In this document: positions 1 to 5,344 of the stretch, in pieces
Numbering within the stretch: position 1 is the first letter of the stretch
Layout of the letters: the number at the start of each line of letters is the position of its first letter
Assembly (NCBI GenBank): GCA_016183885.1
Contig: JACPDS010000188.1
Span: 1-5,659, forward strand
Direction: 5' to 3'
DNA: 5,659 nt
Source of the DNA: Armatimonadota bacterium
GTDB lineage: Bacteria; Vulcanimicrobiota; JACPDS01
The notes under the pieces: model-generated
What the model was told of the DNA's origin: nothing
The model's database searches: none
What the model saw: only the letters and a program-made list of their open reading frames with translations
Made by a program: the position numbers and the translations under genes

Positions 1-1225
1 GTGGCGGCAAAGTAGACTGCAGTCTTACCCGGGATGCCGCTTCATCCATTAAATCAATGGCTTTATCAGGCAAATATCGATCGCTGATATAACGGTCGGC
101 TAATTTAGCGGCGGCAATTAAAGCTTCATCGGTAATTCTAACTTTATGATGAGCTTCATAACGATCTCTTAGCCCCTTTAAAATTTCAATAGTTTCTTCC
201 ACTGAAGGTTCATTAACAATAATCGGCTGAAAACGGCGCTCCAGCGCGGCATCTTTTTCAATATATTTGCGATATTCATCTAAAGTAGAAGCTCCAATAC
301 ATTGGAGCTCGCCTCGAGATAAAGCCGGTTTTAAAATATTAGAAGCATCAATAGCTCCCTCAGCCGCTCCCGCTCCTACCATAGTATGTAATTCATCCAC
401 AAAAAGCACAATTTCTCCGCCAGCGGCTTTAATTTCTTCCATCACTCTTTTTAATCTTTCTTCAAATTCTCCCCTATATTTAGTTCCGGCCACTAAAGCC
501 GCTAAATCTAATTGAACAACTCTCTTATTCATTAATAGTTCAGGGATTTCTCCTCGATAAATACGTTGAGATAATCCTTCTACAATAGCGGTTTTACCTA
601 CTCCCGGTTCTCCAATTAAAGCCGGATTATTTTTAGTTCTGCGGCTTAAAATCTGAATCACTCTTTCAATTTCCAGATCTCTTCCAATTACCGGATCAAG
701 TTTATTTTCTTTAGCTAATAAAGTAAGGTCTCTGCCGTATTGATCTAAAGTAGGAGTTTTAAAACGTTCCCTGGCTGGGGGTGAAGGCGACTCTATCCCT
801 AAAAATTGTGTAATTTGAGAGCGAATCTTAGCTGGTTCAATCCCTAAGTTAGAAAGAATTCTAGCCGCTACTCCTTCTCCTTCTCTAATTAAACCTAAAA
901 GTAAATGCTCGGTGCCAATGTAATTATGAGCAAGGGAGCGAGCTTCTTCAAAGGCTAATTCAATTACCCTTTTGGCCCGGGGAGTAAAAACCATTTCTTG
1001 CTGGATAGTTTGTCCTCCTTTGCCTACAATAGCCTCTACTTCCTGGCGAACTTTCTGTAAACTAATTCCTAAACTTTCTAAAACTTTAGCGGCTACGCTT
1101 TCTCCTTCGCTAATAATACCTAAAAGTAAATGTTCAGTGCCGATGTAATTATTCCCTAAGCGTTGAGCTTCTTCTTGAGCGAGAATAATTGCCCGCCTTG
1201 CTCTTTCAGTAAAAGGTTCCCACAT
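1..1225 (-). CDS. clpC: ClpC AAA+ unfoldase, N-terminal 408 residues (cut by window edge)
   Basis: ATP-driven Hsp100 unfoldase that feeds substrates to ClpP in the cytoplasm. The open frame runs from an ATG at 1225 to base 1 without a stop; the second AAA+ module and the ClpP-binding loop lie outside. Residues 1-145 are two Clp_N repeats with near-identical cores (IGTEHLLLG at about 28-36 and 103-111). The first AAA+ domain follows, with Walker A GEPGVGKT at 205-212, Walker B VDELH with Asp277/Glu278, and an ALERRF arginine-finger region at Arg330/Arg331. Glu31 and Glu106 match the two glutamates that bind phosphoarginine in B. subtilis ClpC (Glu32, Glu106), so this should be the reader of McsB marks. 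The start is supported by AGGAGGT at 1241-1235, 9 bases upstream, and by the family-typical beginning [10 protein letters not shown]. It lies 308 bases downstream of mcsB, unlike the tight Firmicutes arrangement, so it may have its own promoter. ClpC rather than ClpB or ClpA is favoured by the N-domain and the mcsAB neighbours. Confidence 0.96.
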   Translation of the reverse strand, partial: MWEPFTERARRAIILAQEEAQRLGNNYIGTEHLLLGIISEGESVAAKVLESLGISLQKVRQEVEAIVGKGGQTIQQEMVFTPRAKRVIELAFEEARSLAHNYIGTEHLLLGLIREGEGVAARILSNLGIEPAKIRSQITQFLGIESPSPPARERFKTPTLDQYGRDLTLLAKENKLDPVIGRDLEIERVIQILSRRTKNNPALIGEPGVGKTAIVEGLSQRIYRGEIPELLMNKRVVQLDLAALVAGTKYRGEFEERLKRVMEEIKAAGGEIVLFVDELHTMVGAGAAEGAIDASNILKPALSRGELQCIGASTLDEYRKYIEKDAALERRFQPIIVNEPSVEETIEILKGLRDRYEAHHKVRITDEALIAAAKLADRYISDRYLPDKAIDLMDEAASRVRLQSTLPP

Positions 1226-1234
1226 AATAAAAAT

Positions 1235-1241
1235 ACCTCCT
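1235..1241 (-). promoter_or_regulatory. Ribosome binding site of clpC
   Basis: On the minus strand this reads AGGAGGT, a near-perfect Shine-Dalgarno sequence 9 bases before the clpC ATG. It fixes the start of the truncated gene. Confidence 0.85.
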
Positions 1242-1260
1242 AATCTTCTAATATAATTAA

Positions 1261-1287
1261 GAGACTTGTGAATAAATCACAAAACTC
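1261..1287. promoter_or_regulatory. Operator-like imperfect inverted repeat upstream of clpC
   Basis: The core is TTGTGA, ATAAA, TCACAA (1266-1282), a perfect 6-bp inverted repeat with a 5-base centre. Flanking GAG and CTC extend the arms to 11 bases with 9 matches. It ends 36 bases before the clpC start codon, where a repressor or activator could act. It resembles a CRP/FNR-family site (TGTGA and TCACA), but those normally have a 6-base centre, so the regulator is unknown. It could also be a transcript hairpin or chance in AT-rich DNA. Confidence 0.4.
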
Positions 1288-1295
1288 TATAAAAT

Positions 1296-1309
1296 AAATC
1301 CTAAATCCT
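1296..1309 (+). repeat. Two tandem AAATCCT heptamers
   Basis: AAATCCT occurs twice back to back (1296-1302 and 1303-1309), followed by the related AAACTTA. The 7-base period is the same as in the array that begins 20 bases further on, so both may belong to one repeat-rich insertion. The copy number is too low for a functional claim. Confidence 0.5.
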
Positions 1310-1328
1310 AAACTTAGATTAAGGAATC

Positions 1329-1399
1329 CAGAAGACAGGAGTCAGAATTCAGAATATTTTTTATTATTCTGTCTCCTATATTCTAAATACTGAATTCTT
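1329..1399. repeat. Inverted array of degenerate heptamers
   Basis: On the plus strand four heptamers run in register from 1329 to 1356: CAGAAGA, CAGGAGT, CAGAATT, CAGAATA. After an 8-base T-rich loop, related heptamers appear on the minus strand. Read from 1399 down to 1365 they are AAGAATT, CAGTATT, TAGAATA, TAGGAGA, CAGAATA. The arms can pair in several registers: 1350-1356 with 1365-1371 (7/7), 1337-1348 with 1366-1377 (11/12), and 1345-1352 with 1390-1397 (8/8). Heptameric short tandem repeats (STRR) are known in cyanobacteria; membership in that class is not implied. It is probably a dispersed intergenic repeat. Confidence 0.7.
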
Positions 1400-1455
1400 C
1401 GTTAAATTTTTAATATTATATTGTTTAGAATTTAAATTTTTTGACCTGTATGTCT

Positions 1456-1472
1456 CCCGAATTTACATCGGG
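1456..1472. repeat. Small CCCGA/TCGGG hairpin, copy 1
   Basis: CCCGA (1456-1460) and TCGGG (1468-1472) form a perfect 5-bp stem with a 7-base loop, extendable by a T-G wobble at 1455/1473. The same stem with a different loop recurs at 3156-3171, suggesting a dispersed mini-hairpin. It lies about 60 bases beyond the mcsB stop but lacks a following T-run on either strand, so it is not a standard terminator. Confidence 0.5.
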
Positions 1473-1533
1473 GCGTTTCGCTTATTTTCTTAAAAAATAA
1501 CAAAGTTTTATGACCGCCTGATTAAATCCTAAT

Positions 1534-2577
1534 TTAATATTTAGAAATCTTTTCTCTAATAATATCGGCTCTTTTTATATCTCTTTGCAAAGGATCTAAT
1601 TCTTCTTTAAAAAACTTTTGAAGCGATGCGGGTTTAATTAAAATAAAAAGTTCATTTAACGCTTTTAAAGGAATTCCCGGCAAAATTTTTAAATCTACTC
1701 CTAAACGCAGCATTGATAAAAGTTCTAAAGCTTCTATAGAAGTAATCATCCGGGCATGACGCATAATTCCAAAAGAACGTTGGATGCGGTCATATAATTG
1801 AATTGAAACTCCTTTTTTTAAGTTTAAACGGGCATTTTGCTCCTGCTCTATTATTTGAGAAGCAATCTCTATAATTTTAGTTAAAATATCTTTCTCGGAC
1901 AAACCTAAACTTATTTGATTGGAAATTTGAAAGAGATTGCCTTGAGTTTCGGTTCCCTCCCCGTATAAGCCCCTTACGGCTAAACCTAATTGAACTATAG
2001 TGGGTATAATTTTAGGCATTAAATTTGTTAAAACTAAAGCCGGCAAATGCAGCATTATTGAAGCTCTCATTCCTGTTCCCACATTAGTGGGACAAGTAGT
2101 TAAAAAACCCCACTTATCATGAAAAGCAAAATCTAAGTATTTCTCTAAACTATCGTCCACTTTATCAATCAATTCCCATGCTTCTTCTAATTGCAAACCT
2201 GACATAAGGGTTTGCATTCTCAAATGATCTTCTTCATTTATCATAATACTTAAATTTCCCGAAGGATTAATATAAATAATTCGTTTTATTTTTTGCTGGG
2301 CAAATATAGGGCTTATAAAATGTTCTTCTATCAATACTTGTTGTTCTAAATCGGAAATTTTTTCTAAATCTAAAAAATAAAAATCGTTAAGTAATTCTTC
2401 TTTACTAATAGCTTCTTTAGTTAAAAGGATAATTTTTTTTAAATCTTCTTTGCCGGCTCGATGAGGAAAAGGAATTTTTTCTAAATTGCGCGCTAAACGG
2501 ATACGGCTGATTAAAACAATATTAGCCTGAGGTCCTTCTCCTTTTAGCCAGTCAACTTTTCTCTCTCTTTTTTTCAA
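1534..2577 (-). CDS. mcsB: Protein arginine kinase McsB
   Basis: Phosphorylates arginine residues on damaged or regulatory proteins, marking them for ClpC-ClpP. The 347-residue length is normal for the family. The phosphagen-kinase fold is evident: SRIRLARN at 24-31 (ATP site), NEEDHLR at 114-120 with the catalytic glutamate, CPTNVGTGMRAS at 162-173 with Cys162 equivalent to B. subtilis Cys167, and RGLYGEGTE at 202-210. The RDxxRA phosphoarginine-binding pocket is present as RDIKRA at 332-337; this motif separates McsB from creatine and arginine kinases, so allosteric self-activation is probably kept. Translation starts at a TTG (2577-2575), with AGGGG at 2589-2585 lying inside the end of mcsA and only 2 bases between the mcsA stop and this start, so expression is probably coupled. 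No in-frame ATG gives a better start. The stop is TAA. Confidence 0.97.
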   Translation of the reverse strand: MKKRERKVDWLKGEGPQANIVLISRIRLARNLEKIPFPHRAGKEDLKKIILLTKEAISKEELLNDFYFLDLEKISDLEQQVLIEEHFISPIFAQQKIKRIIYINPSGNLSIMINEEDHLRMQTLMSGLQLEEAWELIDKVDDSLEKYLDFAFHDKWGFLTTCPTNVGTGMRASIMLHLPALVLTNLMPKIIPTIVQLGLAVRGLYGEGTETQGNLFQISNQISLGLSEKDILTKIIEIASQIIEQEQNARLNLKKGVSIQLYDRIQRSFGIMRHARMITSIEALELLSMLRLGVDLKILPGIPLKALNELFILIKPASLQKFFKEELDPLQRDIKRADIIREKISKY

Positions 2578-2579
2578 GG

Positions 2580-3080
2580 CTATTCCCCTATTTCACTTTC
2601 CATCTTTTTGATTTTATCTCGAATTTTAGCGGCTTTTTCATAATCTTCTATTTGCACAGCTTTACGTAAGTCTTCTCTTAAATGCTGAATATCCCTTCTT
2701 AATTGAATTTTTCTCCCGCGCCGTTTTTGAATTTTCCCTAAATGTTGGTTGGTTCCATGAATTTTTCTTAAAAAATCACCTAAAAGATTAGCAAAATATT
2801 TATAACACTCGCTGCAGCCAAGAAAACCGGAATTAATAAATTCTTGAAAATTTAATTTGCAAAAACCGCATTGTTCTTTAATTTTTATAGGCTTAGGTCC
2901 TTGAATAGGCAAAAGAGAAGAAAAAATATTCGCCACTATTACAGGAGGCTCGGTAAAAAAATTATCACCCATACGTTGACTGGCGCATTCAGCGCAAAGA
3001 TGAATTTCTGTGCCGACATTATTAACAATTTTTGTTAAATGGAAAGTAGCCGGATGCTTTTTACAATCATCGCAAAACAC
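2580..3080 (-). CDS. mcsA: McsA, zinc-binding activator of McsB with UVR motif
   Basis: Cytoplasmic partner that activates the arginine kinase McsB and links it to ClpC. The 166 residues hold two paired zinc-cysteine modules: CDDC at 3-6 with CAEC at 29-32, and CGFC at 71-74 with CSEC at 89-92, so all eight cysteines are in place. A basic linker (about 117-128) leads to a helical UVR motif at about 129-164 (DLRKAVQIEDYEKAAKIRD). The family is usually slightly longer (about 185 in B. subtilis), the difference lying in the linkers. The start is a GTG at 3080-3078, with AGGAGGG at 3093-3087 and 6-base spacing; the first zinc cysteine is residue 3, which leaves no room for a later start. mcsB follows after 2 bases. 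No ctsR precedes it: upstream is the divergent glnA. Confidence 0.95.
   Translation of the reverse strand: MFCDDCKKHPATFHLTKIVNNVGTEIHLCAECASQRMGDNFFTEPPVIVANIFSSLLPIQGPKPIKIKEQCGFCKLNFQEFINSGFLGCSECYKYFANLLGDFLRKIHGTNQHLGKIQKRRGRKIQLRRDIQHLREDLRKAVQIEDYEKAAKIRDKIKKMESEIGE
2585..2589 (-). promoter_or_regulatory. Ribosome binding site deciding the TTG start of mcsB
   Basis: The minus strand reads AGGGG, 7 bases before TTG, inside the last codons of mcsA. Together with the family N-terminus (basic residues, then the GPQANIVLISRIRLARN block), it supports the rare start codon. Confidence 0.65.
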
Positions 3081-3086
3081 TAAAAT

Positions 3087-3093
3087 CCCTCCT
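3087..3093 (-). promoter_or_regulatory. Ribosome binding site deciding the GTG start of mcsA
   Basis: The minus strand reads AGGAGGG, 6 bases from the GTG at 3080. This strong site, together with the zinc cysteine at residue 3, fixes the non-ATG start. Confidence 0.85.
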
Positions 3094-3114
3094 TATAAAT
3101 ATCCGCGACCAATC

Positions 3115-3140
3115 TAGAGACGCAAAATTTTGCGTCTCTA
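3115..3140. repeat. Perfect 26-bp palindrome
   Basis: The arm TAGAGACGCAAAA is followed at once by its exact reverse complement TTTTGCGTCTCTA, with no loop base between them. It lies 35 bases upstream of the mcsA start, so it would fall in the leader if transcription starts near 3183. Related GAGACGC-type palindromes are familiar as dispersed intergenic repeats in bacteria, which favours a mobile repeat. A dimeric-protein operator for mcsA is the alternative. Confidence 0.85.
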
Positions 3141-3155
3141 CTTGCATTCATCAAT

Positions 3156-3171
3156 CCCGACGCGTATCGGG
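3156..3171. repeat. Small CCCGA/TCGGG hairpin, copy 2
   Basis: CCCGA (3156-3160) and TCGGG (3167-3171) form a 5-bp stem with loop CGCGTA and a T-G wobble at 3155/3172. Stem and flanks (TCCCGA, ATCGGGG) match those of the hairpin at 1456-1472, while the loop differs. Confidence 0.5.
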
Positions 3172-3189
3172 GTAATCTTCTGCAAGACG

Positions 3190-3195
3190 ATTATA
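3190..3195 (-). promoter_or_regulatory. Possible -10 element for mcsA
   Basis: The minus strand reads TATAAT exactly. The best -35 at 17-base spacing is only TTAAAT (3218-3213), a poor match, so this rests on one hexamer in AT-rich DNA. If used, the mcsA transcript would have a leader of about 100 bases containing both hairpins at 3115-3172. Confidence 0.25.
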
Positions 3196-3385
3196 AAATT
3201 AATTTTGAAGTTATTTAATCAAATATATAGAAATTCCTGCTTTTGTTTTTAAAGAAGGATAATAAGCTAAAAAAAGTGAATAATAATAAAATTAAGCCTT
3301 GTAAGTTAAAAAGAAAAAAAACGATAAGCATTAAAAATCGAAATAACTTAACACTTACTTCTTAAGGCATAATTAAGGAGATGAT

Positions 3386-3430
3386 ATGATAAACCACAGA
3401 GATCACAGAGTCTTGTTTCTGGAAGGATGA
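3386..3430 (+). other. Possible 14-residue leader reading frame before glnA
   Basis: An AAGGAG (3375-3380) sits 5 bases before ATG at 3386, which opens a 14-codon frame (MINHRDHRVLFLEG) ending at TGA 3428-3430. The frame runs straight into the CACAGAG repeat, which makes a conserved peptide unlikely. The site may instead be the former glnA start region, displaced by insertion of that repeat. I would not call it a gene without conservation. Confidence 0.2.
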
Positions 3431-3480
3431 GATTCCGCCAAAGCCGGAAAATAATTTTTTTCTCTGTGTGCTCTGTGTTT
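3391..3480. repeat. Inverted repeat of CACAGAG nonamer units abutting glnA
   Basis: The left arm (3391-3410) holds CACAGAG twice at 9-base spacing (3395, 3404). The right arm (3462-3480) holds CTCTGTG twice at the same spacing (3462, 3471). Aligned, the arms differ by a one-base bulge and two mismatches, with a 51-base loop. Inside the loop, TTCCG (3433-3437) and CGGAA (3445-3449) form a smaller hairpin followed by a T-run (3455-3461), giving a terminator-like look. The element ends 17 bases before the glnA ATG. It is probably a dispersed repeat; a role in glnA leader control is possible but unproven. Confidence 0.7.
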
Positions 3481-3485
3481 AAGAT

Positions 3486-3491
3486 AGGGGG
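3486..3491 (+). promoter_or_regulatory. Ribosome binding site of glnA
   Basis: AGGGGG lies 6 bases before the ATG at 3498, between the right arm of the CACAGAG repeat and the gene. Confidence 0.75.
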
Positions 3492-3497
3492 TTATAA

Positions 3498-4832
3498 ATG
3501 TCTAAATTTTCGAAACAAGATCTAATAAAATCCGCTAAAGAAAAAAAAGTAAGATCTATCCGCCTGCAATTTACCGATATTATGGGAATCATTAAAAATG
3601 TAGCTATCCCTGTTGAAGATTTAGAAAGCGCATTAGAAGGAAAAATTATGTTTGACGGCTCTTCAATTGAAGGATTTGTAAGAATTGAAGAATCTGATAT
3701 GTATTTGCGCCCTGATCCGGATACCTTTGTTATTTTTCCATGGAAAAATAAAGAAAATAGTTCTGAAGCGCGTTTAATCTGCGATATTTATAATCCTGAC
3801 GGAACTTTATTTGAAGGCTGTCCCAGAGGAAGACTAAAAAAGATAATTGCTGAAGCTCAAAAACTAGGATATACCATGAATGCAGGTCCGGAAGCGGAAT
3901 TTTTTTTATTTTTAAAAGATAAAGACGGCAGAGCCACTACAATTACACATGATCAAGGCGGATATTTCGATCTGCCTCCGATTGATTTAGGCGAAGAAGC
4001 CCGCACTGAAATGGTGGAAACTTTAGAACAGATGGGATTTAAAATAGAATCTTCCCATCATGAAGTAGCGCCGGGACAACATGAAATTGATTTTATGTAT
4101 GCCGATGCTCTTACTACCGCAGATAATATAGCTACTTTTCGCGTAGCGGTAAAAACTATCGCTTTAAAACATAATTTACATGCCACTTTTATGCCTAAAC
4201 CGGTTTTTGGAATTAACGGCTCGGGAATGCATACCCATCAATCCTTATTTAAAGGACAAGAAAATATTTTTTACGACCCTAAAAAGCCTTATCAATTAAG
4301 CGATACATGTCTATATTACATTGGAGGATTATTAAACCATGTAAGAGGCTTTACTTTAATTACCAATCCTTTAATTAATTCTTATAAAAGACTTGTTCCC
4401 GGTTATGAAGCTCCGGTTCATATCGCCTGGTCAGAACGCAATCGCAGTCCTTTAGTGCGCGTTCCGGCTGTTCGAGGAAAAGCTACTAGAACTGAACTGC
4501 GCAGTCCCGATCCATCCTGCAATCCTTATTTAGCGCTTACAGTAATGCTAGCGTCCGGTTTAAACGGAATTGAAAAAAAAATTGACCCGGGGAAGCCGGT
4601 TAATAAAAATATTTATGCTATGAACGAACAAGAAAAAAAAGAATTAGGAATCGGCGCGCTCCCTGAAAATTTAAAAGAAGCTATCGAATCTTTAAAAGAA
4701 GATGAATTAATTCAAGAAGCTTTAGGACTTCATATTTTTAAAAATTTAATAGAAGCAAAACTTTTAGAATGGGAAATTTACAATTGCCAAGTGCATCGTT
4801 TTGAAATTGAAAGATATTTATATACTTTTTAA
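3498..4832 (+). CDS. glnA: Glutamine synthetase type I (GSI-alpha)
   Basis: Makes glutamine from glutamate, ammonia and ATP; a cytoplasmic dodecamer and the main ammonia-assimilation enzyme. The 444 residues equal B. subtilis GlnA in length, and key residues fall at the same positions. These are DGSSIEGF at 53-60, GPEAEFF with metal-binding Glu132/Glu134, HHEV with Glu189, Glu196, NGSGMH with His245, YKRLVPGYEAP with Arg298 and flap Glu304, RNRSP with Arg316, and RTELRSPDPS with Glu333/Arg335. Arg62 in the RIEESDMYL segment is the residue tied to glutamine feedback inhibition in B. subtilis. The C-terminus is of the GSI-alpha kind and lacks the NLYDLP adenylylation loop of GSI-beta, so control by adenylylation is not expected. 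The start is supported by AGGGGG at 6-base spacing. An FlhA-C domain gene follows after 8 bases with no terminator, suggesting co-transcription. No GlnR-type operator was recognised. Confidence 0.98.
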   Translation: MSKFSKQDLIKSAKEKKVRSIRLQFTDIMGIIKNVAIPVEDLESALEGKIMFDGSSIEGFVRIEESDMYLRPDPDTFVIFPWKNKENSSEARLICDIYNPDGTLFEGCPRGRLKKIIAEAQKLGYTMNAGPEAEFFLFLKDKDGRATTITHDQGGYFDLPPIDLGEEARTEMVETLEQMGFKIESSHHEVAPGQHEIDFMYADALTTADNIATFRVAVKTIALKHNLHATFMPKPVFGINGSGMHTHQSLFKGQENIFYDPKKPYQLSDTCLYYIGGLLNHVRGFTLITNPLINSYKRLVPGYEAPVHIAWSERNRSPLVRVPAVRGKATRTELRSPDPSCNPYLALTVMLASGLNGIEKKIDPGKPVNKNIYAMNEQEKKELGIGALPENLKEAIESLKEDELIQEALGLHIFKNLIEAKLLEWEIYNCQVHRFEIERYLYTF

Positions 4833-4840
4833 ATTAATAT

Positions 4841-5344
4841 ATGAATCAAGAAAATATAAAAAATCCTATCAATAATTCCATTGAGAGAAATTCTTTAACT
4901 TTAGAATTAGGGAAAAATCTCCTGAGTTTAATTGATACTTATTATCAAGCTCCGCTTTTAGAACAAATCAATCAATTAAGAAAAGAATTATCATTGGAAA
5001 TAGGTTTAATTATTCCCGGAATTAAAATAACCGATAATTTAAATCTCCTGCCCAGCCAATATATATTAAAAATTCGAGAAACACCGGCTGCAAGCGGAGA
5101 AATATTTTTGGAACGTTATTTAATAATCGATAAATTAGAAGAATTAGGAGAATTTCAAGGCTGGAGCGCCCAAGATCCAATTTATAAAATGCCCGCCAAA
5201 TGGATTGAATCTAAAGATTTAAAAAAAGCGGAAGATAAAGGCTGTACAATTTACGGTCCTTTAATCATATTAATCGGACACTTAAAGGAATATTTTAGAA
5301 GATATAGCTTCAACTCATCCCATTGTGGCGGAAGATTATCTTAA
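4841..5344 (+). CDS. Stand-alone FlhA cytoplasmic domain (FHIPEP family), upstream frame
   Basis: The product resembles the C-terminal cytoplasmic domain of FlhA/SctV, the nonameric ring that docks export chaperones in flagella and type III secretion. Residues about 19-150 follow the family: LTLELGKNLLSLID, RKELSLEIGLIIPGIKITDN, the PAASGEIFLERYL strand region, PAKWIESKDLKKAEDKG, and IGHLKEYFRRYS. The eight-helix membrane half and its signature are missing; upstream is glnA, so the gene cannot extend that way. ATG at 4841 is 8 bases after the glnA stop, and no clear Shine-Dalgarno site is seen, so translation may be coupled. After about residue 156 the frame departs from the family and stops at TAA 5342-5344, while the family sequence continues one frame over from about 5292. 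The protein is therefore a broken gene, a programmed shift or a sequence artefact. A function in motility or secretion cannot be inferred from this domain alone. Confidence 0.8.
   Translation: MNQENIKNPINNSIERNSLTLELGKNLLSLIDTYYQAPLLEQINQLRKELSLEIGLIIPGIKITDNLNLLPSQYILKIRETPAASGEIFLERYLIIDKLEELGEFQGWSAQDPIYKMPAKWIESKDLKKAEDKGCTIYGPLIILIGHLKEYFRRYSFNSSHCGGRLS

Larger units (their letters stand above)
1226..1533. other. mcsB-clpC intergenic region, repeat-rich, no gene seen
   Basis: These 308 very AT-rich bases hold no convincing coding frame. In window order they contain the clpC ribosome binding site, an operator-like inverted repeat (1261-1287), two tandem AAATCCT heptamers (1296-1309), a heptamer-periodic inverted array (1329-1399), one isolated CtsR-like half-site (GGTCAAA on the minus strand at 1446-1440), a CCCGA/TCGGG hairpin (1456-1472) and a pure A/T inverted repeat (1482-1500). 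No GC-rich stem followed directly by a T-run was found after mcsB on the minus strand, so read-through into clpC is possible. Confidence 0.7.
3081..3497. other. Divergent mcsA-glnA intergenic region
   Basis: These 417 bases between two divergent genes must hold promoters in both directions. In order they hold the mcsA ribosome binding site, a perfect 26-bp palindrome (3115-3140), a CCCGA/TCGGG hairpin (3156-3171), a TATAAT on the minus strand (3195-3190), about 180 bases of AT-rich DNA without clear structure, an isolated Shine-Dalgarno-like AAGGAG (3375-3380), a CACAGAG inverted repeat (3391-3480), and the glnA ribosome binding site. No ctsR, no full CtsR operator and no CIRCE element was found. 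I could not identify a convincing promoter for glnA. Confidence 0.7.

Noticed and set aside
267..515. 82-residue open frame on the plus strand
   Set aside because: It lies antisense within the well-supported clpC reading frame and has no family features or ribosome binding site; it is a shadow frame.
1296..1309. Telomere-like TTTAGGA repeats on the minus strand
   Set aside because: Only two copies, in a clearly bacterial intergenic region; better read as part of the local heptamer-rich repeat.
1440..1446. GGTCAAA on the minus strand, a possible CtsR half-site before clpC
   Set aside because: CtsR needs two tandem heptads three bases apart; neither neighbouring heptad matches, so a single half-site in AT-rich DNA is probably chance.
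1482..1500. A/T-only inverted repeat (TTATTTT, CTTAA, AAAATAA) downstream of mcsB
   Set aside because: The stem has no GC pairs, so it would be a weak hairpin; not supportable as a terminator.
1..3080. CRISPR array among the repeated intergenic motifs
   Set aside because: The repeats are short heptamers or palindromes with no equal-length spacers and no cas genes.
3205..3227. TTGAAG with a TATAGA-like hexamer as a glnA promoter
   Set aside because: The spacer is about 15 bases and both hexamers are weak; the region is so AT-rich that such pairs are expected by chance.
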